Below are positions 20,236 to 28,408 of a stretch of DNA of 52,218 nt, piece by piece. The DNA is from Gammaproteobacteria bacterium. Lineage in GTDB: Bacteria > Pseudomonadota > Gammaproteobacteria > DSM-16500. Where the stretch lies: positions 1 to 52,218 of the forward strand of contig JAJONP010000003.1 of the NCBI GenBank assembly GCA_021323555.1. The letters are read 5' to 3'. Below the pieces are notes generated by a model. It had not been told where the DNA came from. It was given only the letters and a program-made list of their open reading frames with translations, and searched no databases. The position numbers and the translations under genes are program-made. Numbering within the stretch: the first letter of the stretch is position 1; every line of letters starts with the position of its first letter.

Positions 20236-21450
20236 CTAGATAACTTGCTCAGCTTTTTTTAAATGTAAGTTTTGAGCATTTATTTTTGATAGATAACGTA
20301 CTTTAATAACGCCCTGGATCGCAGCAATTTCTTGGAGTAAAGAATCGCTGACATCACCCTCCACATCAATCAACGTATAAGCTATTTTTTCTTTTGATTT
20401 ATTGAGCAAGTCAATAATATTAAGACCGGCAGCTGCAATTTTTGTGGAAATTTGTGCGACCATGCTGGTGATATTTGCATTTGTAATAGCAATACGATTG
20501 CCTTTGTTATGAGGCATTTCTACATGAGGAAAATTGACTGAGTTGATGATATTGCCATTTTCTAGAAATTCACGTACTTGATTAACTGCCATGATGGCAC
20601 AGGTTTCTTCAGCTTCTTTCGTGGAAGCACCCAAATGAGGAAAACTTATTACACGGGGATGATTTTTTAATTGTACGCAAGGGAAATCGCAGACATACGA
20701 AAAAAGTTGATTATTATCAAGCGCAGCTTTTAAAGCATCATTATCCACAATATTTTCACGCGAAAAATTTAATAAAACCGTTCTGGGTTTGACTAAGGCT
20801 AAGCGTTTTGCATTGATTAAATGTTTTGTTTCTGGCAGCAAAGGCACATGTAAACTAATAAAATCTGCTTCTTTAATAAGTTGATCCAGATGAGGAACAT
20901 TTTTCACATCAGACGATAATTCCCATGCTTGTTTCACTGTAATAGTGGGGTCATAGCCAATGACACGCATACCTAAGGCTCTTGCAGCATTGGCTACTTT
21001 GACGCCTATATTACCCAGCCCAATGACACCTAAGGTTTTACCAGGTAATTCGAAACCTGCAAATTGTTTTTTATCTTTTTCGACTTGTAGATGGATACTT
21101 TCATCATCACCCGTCATTTTGCAGACATAATCCCATGCTTGGCAAAGATTACGGCAGGCTAATAACATCCCTGCCAGTACTAATTCCTTGACGGCATTCG
21201 CATTCGCGCCGGGGGTGTTTAAAACAGGAATAGCCAATTCTGTTAATTGTTCAATAGGGATATTATTGACTCCTGCCCCTGCACGAGCGATGACTTTAAT
21301 GCTCTCTGAAAAGGTAAATTGATGCAGGGAGGCTGAGCGAACTAAAATCGCATCTGGGTGCGTGATATCGCCTGTAACCTGATAATGTTCTGCTGGAAAC
21401 TGTGCTAAGCCCGCGGAATCAATAGCGTTTAAAGTTTGGATTTTATACAT
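20236..21450 (-). CDS. serA: D-3-phosphoglycerate dehydrogenase
   Basis: The 404-residue protein catalyses the first step of serine synthesis, oxidising 3-phosphoglycerate with NAD. The Rossmann motif GVIGLGNIGVKVANAARALG lies near residue 140. The catalytic His is in SFPHLGAST and the Arg/Glu region lies before it. A C-terminal ACT-like domain (about 325-400) follows, as in the shorter SerA type. It is divergent from serB across 50 bp, so the two serine genes probably share a promoter region; serC is not in the window. Confidence 0.93.
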   Translation of the reverse strand: MYKIQTLNAIDSAGLAQFPAEHYQVTGDITHPDAILVRSASLHQFTFSESIKVIARAGAGVNNIPIEQLTELAIPVLNTPGANANAVKELVLAGMLLACRNLCQAWDYVCKMTGDDESIHLQVEKDKKQFAGFELPGKTLGVIGLGNIGVKVANAARALGMRVIGYDPTITVKQAWELSSDVKNVPHLDQLIKEADFISLHVPLLPETKHLINAKRLALVKPRTVLLNFSRENIVDNDALKAALDNNQLFSYVCDFPCVQLKNHPRVISFPHLGASTKEAEETCAIMAVNQVREFLENGNIINSVNFPHVEMPHNKGNRIAITNANITSMVAQISTKIAAAGLNIIDLLNKSKEKIAYTLIDVEGDVSDSLLQEIAAIQGVIKVRYLSKINAQNLHLKKAEQVI

Positions 21451-21500
21451 AGGTATTTTTTCATATTTATTAATGTGGCTAATTCACGTATTATCAGCGA

Positions 21501-22223
21501 ATGATGAAAAATTATCAACTCCTTGAGCCTGTGGATGCGATCATCTTTGATTGTGATGGTACGCTTAGCCACATAGAAGGCATAGACGAATTAGCGACTG
21601 CGCGTCAGGTGGGCGCTATCGTGAAAAAATTAACCGCAGAGGCGATGGGGCGGGGTGGGATTAATCCTGCATTATATGCAGAACGGCTTAATTTAGTATT
21701 GCCGACACGCACGCAGGTAGATAAATTAGGAGAACAGTATTTCCAGCAAAAAACCCCTGATCTCATGCTGGTATTAGATATCCTCAAGCGTTTAAAAAAA
21801 CAAATTTATATTGTTTCCGCGGGTCTTATGCCTGCTGTAACAAAATTTGCTGAGCTTTTAAAAATCAATCCCGAAAATATATTTGCAGTACCTATTTATT
21901 TTGATGAGATGGGTAATTATCTCGATTTTGATCATCAATCACCCTTGGTGCGTGAATTGGGTAAGCGTGTCATTGTGCAACAAATAAAAGAAAAATATCC
22001 GAGATGTGTCTATGTAGGAGATGGCTTAAATGATTTAGAAACGTATGATCTCGTGACACGTTTTGTCGGTTATGGCGGTGCTTATTATAGAAAAAATATA
22101 GAAGAACAATGCGAGTTTTATATCACAGATCCTTCGATGGCTCCTTTATTGCCTGTATGCTTAACAAAGCACGAATTGAGTTCTTTAACTCTAGAGGAAA
22201 GTTTACAGTGCGGCTTTTCGTAA
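21501..22223 (+). CDS. serB: Phosphoserine phosphatase (HAD family)
   Basis: The 240-residue HAD hydrolase has motif I FDCDGTLS with Asp17 and Asp19, a Ser in YIVSAG for motif II, a Lys region near 150 and motif IV GDGLNDLE. Its position opposite serA supports phosphoserine phosphatase, the last step of serine synthesis, over other HAD phosphatases. ATG codons at 21501 and 21504 are both possible starts. It is somewhat longer than the minimal enzyme. Confidence 0.82.
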   Translation: MMKNYQLLEPVDAIIFDCDGTLSHIEGIDELATARQVGAIVKKLTAEAMGRGGINPALYAERLNLVLPTRTQVDKLGEQYFQQKTPDLMLVLDILKRLKKQIYIVSAGLMPAVTKFAELLKINPENIFAVPIYFDEMGNYLDFDHQSPLVRELGKRVIVQQIKEKYPRCVYVGDGLNDLETYDLVTRFVGYGGAYYRKNIEEQCEFYITDPSMAPLLPVCLTKHELSSLTLEESLQCGFS

Positions 22224-22246
22224 AATAGTAAATGTTCACGACCTTA

Positions 22247-22272
22247 GCTCAAATCCGAACTTTTTTGCATAT
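22247..22272 (+). repeat. Dispersed repeat copy 2
   Basis: GCTCAAATCCGAACTTTTTT followed by GCATAT is nearly identical to 17361-17386, in the same orientation. It lies between the convergent serB and TPR-methyltransferase genes, directly against the latter's stop codon. Confidence 0.6.
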
Positions 22273-23676
22273 TTAAGAGCCCCACGAATGCTTACGTAGA
22301 ATATAAAGATGTCCATAGACAGGCTCATTGTTTTGCATTCGTGTGATAATTTGTTGATAAAAAAGAATAGACAAAGAGTATTGTTCCGCCAGTGCGTCTA
22401 TATAGGATTTATGATGTGAAAAACGACCTGATTGATTTAATTTAAAGGTAGAAGAATCTTCTATCTCCGTATTAAATATCACTAATCCTTCTGGAGACAG
22501 TGCACGGCTGATGGATTCAAAAAGAGAGTTTAAATCCCCACTATAAACCAATACATCGCCTGCCAGTATTAAATCATATTGTGCTGTTTTATCAGATAAA
22601 AAAGCATTTATATCACTGACAATTAATGCATCATATAAATTTTTCTGAGCGGCAATTTCTAGCATTTTTAGAGATAGATCAACACCTGTTAAAGTTTTCG
22701 CATATTTTTTAAAAGGAATACCGCACAAGCCTGTACCGCAACCCAGATCTAAAATATGTAATAATTGATGCGGTGAAATTATTTTAGAAAGTGCATGTTC
22801 AAATAGTTCTGGAATTTTATACTCCAATGCAATACGTAAATGAGGTTCATAATGATCAGCATAGGCATCAAACAAAGATTGAATATAATCAGGGGGTGCT
22901 GAAAGTAATTTTTTATTTTGAGAAAGCATAGTAACAATATAATGGATAGATTCATTCTGTGGCTGTAAACGCAAAGCTTCTTGAAAATGTGGCATGGCAA
23001 ATTCAGGACGTTGTTTTGCAAGAAAGGCTACGCCTAAATTATTTTGTGCAGAAAACGAATCTGGATCTATTTGGACAGCTCGCTGGTAATATTGTATAGC
23101 AGTATCGAGATGGCCTTCCTGCATTGTAATATAGCCTAAATTAAATAAAATTTGTGTATCATCAGGTTGTAATTCAAGTGCTTTTCTGTAGTGTAGTTTT
23201 GCATTGTCGAAATCACCTTGCTTTAAATAACAAGTCGCTAAATTAGATTGCGTTTCAAAATGATAAGGTTGTTCTACTGTGATAGTGAGAAATTCAGCTA
23301 TTGCGTTTTCTATTTTATTTTGCTGCATAAAGGCACAGGCTAAATGAAAACGCGCTGCGAAATGCGTTGTATCTATCAAAAGTAATTTTTGATAAGTGTT
23401 GATAGCTTCAGGTATTAAATTTTTTTTTAACAGAGCGAGGCCGAGATTATAATAGGCATCAATATAATTTGATTGCTTTGCGATTGCTTTTTGATAATAA
23501 AGAATGGCTTCATCTATTTTCCCTTGTGTATAACAAATTGTACCTATATTGTTGCAAGCAGCTATATAGTCTAGCGTGTCTGGTTCGTTGGCTAGTAAAG
23601 CGAGATAACCTTCTTTAGCTTGTTCTAATTGGCCTGCCTGGTGTAATGTCCGAATAGAAGTTAAATCAACTTGCAT
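22273..23676 (-). CDS. TPR-repeat protein with C-terminal methyltransferase domain
   Basis: The first ~270 residues are consecutive tetratricopeptide repeats, each about 34 residues, with signature pieces such as AILYYQKAIAKQSNYIDAYYNLG. The C-terminal part is a class I SAM methyltransferase with ILDLGCGTGLCGIPF and a GVDLSLKML acidic motif II. I place the start at ATG 23676 (467 aa); ATG 23691 and 23757 are also in frame, and none has a strong ribosome site. It overlaps the end of the exported-protein gene and is probably the last gene of the pcnB operon. The substrate is unknown. Confidence 0.82.
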   Translation of the reverse strand: MQVDLTSIRTLHQAGQLEQAKEGYLALLANEPDTLDYIAACNNIGTICYTQGKIDEAILYYQKAIAKQSNYIDAYYNLGLALLKKNLIPEAINTYQKLLLIDTTHFAARFHLACAFMQQNKIENAIAEFLTITVEQPYHFETQSNLATCYLKQGDFDNAKLHYRKALELQPDDTQILFNLGYITMQEGHLDTAIQYYQRAVQIDPDSFSAQNNLGVAFLAKQRPEFAMPHFQEALRLQPQNESIHYIVTMLSQNKKLLSAPPDYIQSLFDAYADHYEPHLRIALEYKIPELFEHALSKIISPHQLLHILDLGCGTGLCGIPFKKYAKTLTGVDLSLKMLEIAAQKNLYDALIVSDINAFLSDKTAQYDLILAGDVLVYSGDLNSLFESISRALSPEGLVIFNTEIEDSSTFKLNQSGRFSHHKSYIDALAEQYSLSILFYQQIITRMQNNEPVYGHLYILRKHSWGS

Positions 23677-24151
23677 ATGTTTTATCTGCATGGGCAGTAT
23701 TTTCAATGACAATGGTAGCTGCGCTATACGCAATCGAATCCATATCTTGATTTTCATTTTTAGAAAGAGATGCCGGTGTTACAAAAGAAATTAATTTATT
23801 GTTATAAATAGAAAAAATAGGCTGTTTTAAATTAATCATACGGGGGTCATTGATATGTAATAAGTGAGTATAATGAGTTTCATCCTGAAAAGACAAATTA
23901 GCTACGAGATCGGTGTAAGGAGTGGTAGTGCCTACGATAATTGCAGCGCCTCCAGGGAAAATAACAGCAGGTGTTATAAAAAATAAATTGCCTATATTTG
24001 TTTTTCTTATACCCGCATAGGTTAAAGTTTGAGACGAGTGATTGATTAAGCGTAAAGTTAGCGTATCGTTAGTTGGCGCGTTAAACGCATAACCCCGTTC
24101 AGTGAATAAATACAAACTAAAAATAGTGATAAGTAATTTAATTTTTTTCAT
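23666..24151 (-). CDS. Small exported hypothetical protein
   Basis: This 161-residue protein starts at ATG 24151, with GAAGG at good spacing; the upstream ATG at 24169 is less likely. The N-terminus MKKIKLLITIFSLYLF followed by YAFNA is a signal peptide, so it is probably periplasmic. The mature part is beta-rich with no recognised domain. It starts 17 bases after the pcnB stop and overlaps the TPR-methyltransferase gene, so the three are likely co-transcribed. Confidence 0.65.
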   Translation of the reverse strand: MKKIKLLITIFSLYLFTERGYAFNAPTNDTLTLRLINHSSQTLTYAGIRKTNIGNLFFITPAVIFPGGAAIIVGTTTPYTDLVANLSFQDETHYTHLLHINDPRMINLKQPIFSIYNNKLISFVTPASLSKNENQDMDSIAYSAATIVIENTAHADKTYAS

Positions 24152-24168
24152 AAAACACCTTCTATGCA

Positions 24169-25512
24169 TTAATTCAGAAGATCAGTCTTTTGCGGCTTTT
24201 TTCTTCTAAACTTATTTTTTTTCCTGGAATGGGATTTTTTTTGTATTCTGGATACCAATTGTTCGCGTTGCTCAGGCGTTGCCGTATAAAATTTCTGCCA
24301 CCATTCAGCGAGCTCTTGTATGGGTTCGCCTGCTTTAGCACGCAAAATAAGTAAATCATAGCCTGCGCGGAAACGTGGATGTTCTAATAAAGAATAAGGC
24401 TGTTTGCCACAACGATAACCCAAACGATATTGTAAAAGAAAAATTTCACGAATAGACATTTGCATTAAACGCGGAATAGCTAATCGCACTGTTTGCTGCT
24501 TAATAACATCCTGCAGTGCTTTTTCAAAAGCAACATACGGAGGCAAGCCATTATCTGTTAGTTGTGCTACGTGCTCTAAAACAGGGTGCCATAATAGAAC
24601 CGCAAAAAGAAAAGCAGGCGAAACTGTTTTTCCTTCATTAATACGTTGGTCCGTACTCGCGAGGGCTATGTTAAGCAGTGGCTGGCTGTTTTTAGAATAG
24701 AGAAATAATTGAGTCACTAGATGATATTTTTGTAATAACTGTATGGTTTCAAGCGTAGTGCCGCTTGTAAAAATTTTCAGTACTTCATGGAAAAGACGCG
24801 CAGAAGAAACATTTTGTAATAAATGGCTTAGTTCAGATAAAGGCTTTTCCGTTTCAGGCGTGATGTGAATATGAAGTTTAGCCATAAAACGTACTGCTCG
24901 TATTAAACGGACAGGATCTTCAAGAAAGCGCTGAGAGGGGTCACCAATCATATGCAATACTTTATTTTTAATATCAGAAATGCCGCCGACATAATCCACA
25001 ATAGAATAATCTGCAATATTATAATAAAGCGCATTGATGCGAAAATCGCGACGATGCGCATCATCTTCAATTGTGCCATACACGTTATCACGCACGATCA
25101 TACCTTGATGGGATTTTCCATGTTGCTCTTTTGCTTTTTCATGGTGAGTACGAAAGGTGGTTACTTCGATAATGTCACGTCCAAATAAAATATGAGCCAA
25201 GCGAAAGCGTTTGCCAATTAAACGACAATTTTTAAAAAGCCTACGTACTTCTTCTGGTCGCGCATTCGTGGCAATATCAAAATCTTTAGGTGGAATGCCT
25301 AATAATAAATCGCGCACACAGCCACCGACCAGATAAGCATTAAAACCCTCGTCATGAAGGCGATAAAGCACCTTCAATGCATTCGGATTAATAGCGCGGC
25401 GCGAAATAGTATGTTCTGCACGCGGTATAACCATGGGCGTGACTTTTTTATTTTTTTTAGAGACTTTTGGTTTTCGAAAAGTGGTTATTAACTCTTTTAA
25501 TGCAGTAATAAT
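24169..25512 (-). CDS. pcnB: Poly(A) polymerase I, probable AUU start
   Basis: PcnB adds 3' poly(A) tails that promote RNA decay. The nucleotidyltransferase core has LVGGCVRDLLLGIPPKDFDIAT with the catalytic Asp pair, then RRDFRINALYY and an RNA-binding region. The tail is very basic. The usual ATG would be 25434, but it has no ribosome site and would begin inside the conserved VIPR-HTISR region. In-frame sequence extends 26 codons further to ATT at 25512-25510, preceded by AGGAG at 25524-25520 with 7 bases between. E. coli pcnB is known to start at AUU with a similar N-terminal extension. Using it gives 447 aa. Confidence 0.85.
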   Translation of the reverse strand: MITALKELITTFRKPKVSKKNKKVTPMVIPRAEHTISRRAINPNALKVLYRLHDEGFNAYLVGGCVRDLLLGIPPKDFDIATNARPEEVRRLFKNCRLIGKRFRLAHILFGRDIIEVTTFRTHHEKAKEQHGKSHQGMIVRDNVYGTIEDDAHRRDFRINALYYNIADYSIVDYVGGISDIKNKVLHMIGDPSQRFLEDPVRLIRAVRFMAKLHIHITPETEKPLSELSHLLQNVSSARLFHEVLKIFTSGTTLETIQLLQKYHLVTQLFLYSKNSQPLLNIALASTDQRINEGKTVSPAFLFAVLLWHPVLEHVAQLTDNGLPPYVAFEKALQDVIKQQTVRLAIPRLMQMSIREIFLLQYRLGYRCGKQPYSLLEHPRFRAGYDLLILRAKAGEPIQELAEWWQKFYTATPEQREQLVSRIQKKSHSRKKNKFRRKKPQKTDLLN

Positions 25513-25534
25513 TTTATAGCTCCTACTATTTGGC

Positions 25535-25562
25535 TTATCAAATTCTAATATTTGCGTATAAT
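25535..25562 (+). promoter_or_regulatory. Candidate tRNA-Glu promoter
   Basis: A perfect -10 TATAAT lies at 25557-25562, with a weak -35-like TTATCA at 25535-25540 and a 16-bp spacer. It would start a transcript about 35 bases before the tRNA. Confidence 0.4.
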
Positions 25563-25603
25563 ACCACTTATCTCTGACTCAAATCTATACAAAAAATAGA
25601 TAA

Positions 25604-25679
25604 GCTCCCTTCGTCTAGTGGCCTAGGACGTCGCCCTCTCACGGCGGTAACACGGGTTCGAGTCCCGTAGGGAGCGCCA
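25604..25679 (+). tRNA. tRNA-Glu (anticodon CTC)
   Basis: The 76-base cloverleaf has acceptor stem GCTCCCT/AGGGAGC, a T-arm with GGTTCGAGTCC, and an encoded CCA end. The anticodon loop CTCTCAC carries CTC at 25638-25640, reading GAG codons. The body closely resembles E. coli tRNA-Glu, whose anticodon is TTC, so this is a C34 isoacceptor. A TTC species is expected elsewhere in the genome. Confidence 0.93.
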
Positions 25680-25711
25680 TTTCTATATTATAGCAACCCT
25701 TTGAAATATAA

Positions 25712-25738
25712 GCATTATAAGCATTATAAGCCTATAAT
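25712..25738 (+). repeat. Short tandem and inverted repeat after tRNA-Glu
   Basis: GCATTATAA occurs twice in tandem (25712-25729). The second copy forms an inverted repeat CATTATA/TATAATG with a four-base loop. No T-run follows, so a terminator is doubtful; it may be a regulatory or slippage-prone site. Confidence 0.35.
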
Positions 25739-25858
25739 GATTCCAACTCCTGTAGGCTATTTTATTTATCTCTTATTATTTAATTTCTGTGTGTGTTGAC
25801 GGAGTGTCTATTGAATGTTCTTATTGTAATAAATTTTTAAATTGCTAGGAAAAACTGC

Positions 25859-25889
25859 TTGACCCTATAGTGGCTATATACCTTATCTT
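25859..25889 (+). promoter_or_regulatory. MerR-type promoter with 19-bp spacer
   Basis: TTGACC (25859-25864) and TATCTT (25884-25889) are 19 bp apart, the long spacing used by MerR-family activators, which untwist the DNA to fit RNA polymerase. The spacer holds the dyad TATAGTGGCTATA. It sits just before the MerR gene, so autoregulation is likely. Confidence 0.6.
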
Positions 25890-25909
25890 GCCCATAAGGA
25901 GGTAAAACG

Positions 25910-26848
25910 ATGACTCAGTGGTACGTGAAAGACTTAAGCAAATTAACAGGTGTATCGGTGCAGACCTTGCATCATTACGACCGTATTGAATTGTTAAAGC
26001 CTTCTGTACGATTGGCGAATGGTTATCGCGTGTACTCTGAAAAAGATTTATTGAAATTACAACAGATTATTGCCTTAAAGTTTTTCGGCTTTGAGCTTTT
26101 GCAAATTAAAGCGTTACTATCAGGTAATGCGAAAGCACTGGAACATTTTTCTGTGCAGGCACAGTTCTTGGAGAAAAAAGCGAATACCTTGCTTGATGCA
26201 AGCAAGACACTTAAAGGCATTGTCTCGAATGTTAAAGACGATAAATCTATTCCTTGGGAAACTATTATTAAATTAATTGAGGTATATCGTATGACACAGC
26301 AACTTGAACACGCTTGGGTTAAAGAAATATTTACACCTGAAGAATTGAAACAATATGCAGCTTTTGAAGCCGAATTAAAATCTCGTTCTACGCCACAGGA
26401 AAAAGCCGCTTTTGAAAGAAACTGGGCTGCTTTGGTAGAAGAGATTAGAAGCAATCTTAAGAATGATCCCCAATCTGATATAGGCATTCAGTTAGGCAAA
26501 AAATGTATGTCGTTAATTAATGAGTTGTATGGCAAAAAATATGCGCATTTGCGAACTAAAATATTTGAAAAAGGATTTGTAGAAGGTAAGGGCCTTGAGG
26601 AAACTGGTTTGACGCCTGAAATTGTTTCCTGGCTGGAAAAAGCCACGGATGCTTATTGGCGGCAACGTATTTGTGATGTTCTTGCGTTGGTCGGAAAAAT
26701 TTCTTCTTCTGAAGTTTTAAGCCTTTGGAATGAGCTATTAGATGATATATGTGGAGAAGATTCTGATCATAAAAAAGCTGTGTTAGATATTGCAATGCAG
26801 GATGATAAAGTAAGTAATGATGCAAAAAAATGGTTGCAAAATTTATAA
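25910..26848 (+). CDS. MerR-family regulator with TipAS-like ligand domain
   Basis: The N-terminal 70 residues are a MerR winged helix: DLSKLTGVSVQTLHHYDRIELLKP and NGYRVYSEKDLLKLQQI. A helical dimerisation segment follows. The C-terminal part (FTPEELKQYAAFE onward) resembles the TipAS domain, which in TipA binds thiopeptide antibiotics and other hydrophobic ligands. An almost perfect ribosome site, AAGGAGG, precedes the ATG. The only obvious target in view is its own promoter. The ligand is unknown. Confidence 0.85.
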   Translation: MTQWYVKDLSKLTGVSVQTLHHYDRIELLKPSVRLANGYRVYSEKDLLKLQQIIALKFFGFELLQIKALLSGNAKALEHFSVQAQFLEKKANTLLDASKTLKGIVSNVKDDKSIPWETIIKLIEVYRMTQQLEHAWVKEIFTPEELKQYAAFEAELKSRSTPQEKAAFERNWAALVEEIRSNLKNDPQSDIGIQLGKKCMSLINELYGKKYAHLRTKIFEKGFVEGKGLEETGLTPEIVSWLEKATDAYWRQRICDVLALVGKISSSEVLSLWNELLDDICGEDSDHKKAVLDIAMQDDKVSNDAKKWLQNL

Positions 26849-26857
26849 ATAGGGTAA

Positions 26858-26913
26858 GGTGGATTAGGCGTTTTTTGCCCACGAAACCCGTGAGGGACAA
26901 GCTGTAATCCACC
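26858..26913. repeat. Hairpin element GGTGGATTA...TAATCCACC
   Basis: A perfect 9-bp outer stem (26858-26866 with 26905-26913) encloses two smaller hairpins, GGC...GCC and CACG...CGTG. Elements with the ends GGTGGATTA/TAATCCACC recur between genes in many proteobacteria. It lies between the MerR gene and the convergent HTH gene, so it may end transcription or be a REP-like mobile element. Confidence 0.5.
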
Positions 26914-26939
26914 GATAAATTTGTAGATTTTGTGATATT

Positions 26940-27485
26940 TTATCTACACCACAAACCATCAATTTTTATTTCATCCAGGTTTAATGCTTTTGCAATTTTA
27001 AGAACTGTCGCTCTTCTAGGCATGGCATTTGAATTAAAAAACCTGGATAAGGAAGGCTGTGGAATTCCAGTTAACTCTACTAGTTTTTTAATGCCGCCTT
27101 GCTCCATTACTTTTTGATATAGGCTATCTTTAAAAGCTCTAATATTATTGGCAATGGCTTCCAGGTCGTTAAATTTGACATATATTTCTTCGGATGCTTC
27201 TTTTTGATTGCAAGTATCAATCATGTCTTGAATATCCGAGACGATTCCTTCTTTTTCATTTTTGTCATTTTCTTCAGACCATAGATTTAATAAATCAGAA
27301 ACGCCTTCAAATTCTAAAGCTGTTTTTATAGCGGTTACTATAAAAATATTGGGTAATTTTTCTTTTTCCATTTGGGCAGCGATTCTAAATAATTTTACTT
27401 CGTTAGAATAATCATGATTATTTCTAATGAATATTTTTCTATGAGAAATAGTTTGATATTGTTTAGCATTAGTTTGTGCTGTCAT
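26940..27485 (-). CDS. HTH protein, likely antitoxin of the pair with 27482-27892
   Basis: The 181-residue protein has a C-terminal helix-turn-helix of the HigA/XRE type: KLVELTGIPQPSLSRFFNSN followed by RATVLKIAKALNLDE. The N-terminal part has no domain I recognise. ATG 27485 overlaps the TGA of the gene before it (ATGA), with AGGAAA upstream, so this start is preferred over 27509. The layout resembles toxin-first HigBA-type operons. Confidence 0.7.
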   Translation of the reverse strand: MTAQTNAKQYQTISHRKIFIRNNHDYSNEVKLFRIAAQMEKEKLPNIFIVTAIKTALEFEGVSDLLNLWSEENDKNEKEGIVSDIQDMIDTCNQKEASEEIYVKFNDLEAIANNIRAFKDSLYQKVMEQGGIKKLVELTGIPQPSLSRFFNSNAMPRRATVLKIAKALNLDEIKIDGLWCR

Positions 27486-27892
27486 TTCGATTTCCTCCAT
27501 CTTCCGCAAACTGTATATTGGCCTCTTCTAATCAATTCGGCGTATGTTTTTAATCTTGCTAATTTTCTTTTTTCGGTGTTCTTGTTTTCTTTGACATATG
27601 CTTCGCACAGAAAACTTTGATTGCCTCTAATCATAACGGTCAATCTTAACTGCACACGCCCATTACCAATTTGATGCCATTTCATTTTATAGCAATCCGT
27701 AATTATCTTGCCGCTATGATCTTCTGCTGGCGACCAAAATTTGTTTTGACTAAATTTTTCATTGTTGGGAAACTCTTGTAAGAGCATCACATCTGGTTTT
27801 AATACATTACAGTATTCGTTATCAGTAAATACTTGTTTGCTCTTTAGTTCTAAATATGAATTTAGTCCCCATTCGGTATTAATTATTTCCAT
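27482..27892 (-). CDS. Hypothetical protein, candidate toxin
   Basis: This 136-residue protein shows no family I can name. It is charged, with a conserved-looking WGLNSYLELKSKQVF start and a basic C-terminus (RRGQYTVCGRWRKSK). It is translationally coupled to a downstream HTH protein and has its own promoter, which is the layout of a type II toxin-antitoxin operon. It does not look like RelE, HigB or PIN toxins. AAAGGA precedes the ATG. Toxin function is inference from context alone. Confidence 0.55.
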   Translation of the reverse strand: MEIINTEWGLNSYLELKSKQVFTDNEYCNVLKPDVMLLQEFPNNEKFSQNKFWSPAEDHSGKIITDCYKMKWHQIGNGRVQLRLTVMIRGNQSFLCEAYVKENKNTEKRKLARLKTYAELIRRGQYTVCGRWRKSK

Positions 27893-27913
27893 TCTTATGT
27901 CCTTTATTTTTTA

Positions 27914-27941
27914 ATTATATCATATATAACATAAATAACAA
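27914..27941 (-). promoter_or_regulatory. Candidate promoter of the HTH/unknown pair
   Basis: On the minus strand, -35 TTGTTA (27941-27936) and a perfect -10 TATAAT (27919-27914) are 16 bp apart, about 20 bases before the ATG. The spacer is made of repeated TTATAT-like steps that could bind the HTH protein. Confidence 0.5.
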
Positions 27942-28130
27942 TTATATTGTTTTTGAACATGCTATAAGGTTGATTTTTAAGCTAATAGTGTTTTATTAAA
28001 TAAGTGTTCATAAGGGCGGGAAGTGACACAGGTGTGAACGTAATCTGGTTAGTCTGGAGAGAACTAGTAAGTAAATCAGTGTTTGTTCAGAGGAGGATCA
28101 AAGTATTATATTATAAAAAAGTCGCTCAGC

Positions 28131-28406
28131 TTAATCAAACAAATCTGAATGTGTTCCCGTACGCACAAAAATAACCACTTTTTCTTTAGGAAGCAGTTTA
28201 TAGATCAATAGCCAGTCAGGTTTAATATGTAATTCGCGGTGTCCCTTCCAGTTACTTGACAGCGGATGATCTTTATAACGGGGATTTAAAGGTTTTTCAG
28301 CCTCAATACGTTTCATGGCCTCTTTCAGGGAGGTCATGTTTTTATTTCTTCGTTTAGCAAGTTTCAGATCGCGCTTAAACTGAGATGTGTACTCAACTTG
28401 AAGCAT
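28131..28406 (-). CDS. yafQ: YafQ-family mRNA interferase toxin
   Basis: The 91-residue RelE-fold protein has the YafQ pattern: YTSQFKRDLKLAKRRNKNM, then PLNPRYKDHPLSSNWKGHRELHIKPDWLLIYKLL, and the C-terminal catalytic region FVRTGTHSDLF with the conserved His and Phe. YafQ cleaves mRNA on the ribosome. Its ATG follows two bases after the DinJ stop. Confidence 0.9.
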   Translation of the reverse strand: MLQVEYTSQFKRDLKLAKRRNKNMTSLKEAMKRIEAEKPLNPRYKDHPLSSNWKGHRELHIKPDWLLIYKLLPKEKVVIFVRTGTHSDLFD

Positions 28407-28408
28407 GT

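Noticed and set aside
20058..20243. 61-codon plus-strand ORF overlapping the end of the unknown gene at 19045
   Set aside because: It has no ribosome site and starts inside the previous gene. It could mark a frameshifted extension of that gene, but nothing shows this.
17361..22272. Composite transposon bounded by the two 26-bp repeats
   Set aside because: No transposase or terminal inverted repeats are seen, and serA and serB inside are core genes.
23677..23757. Longer N-terminus of the TPR-methyltransferase (from 23757)
   Set aside because: The extra 27 residues overlap the exported-protein gene and do not resemble TPR sequence.
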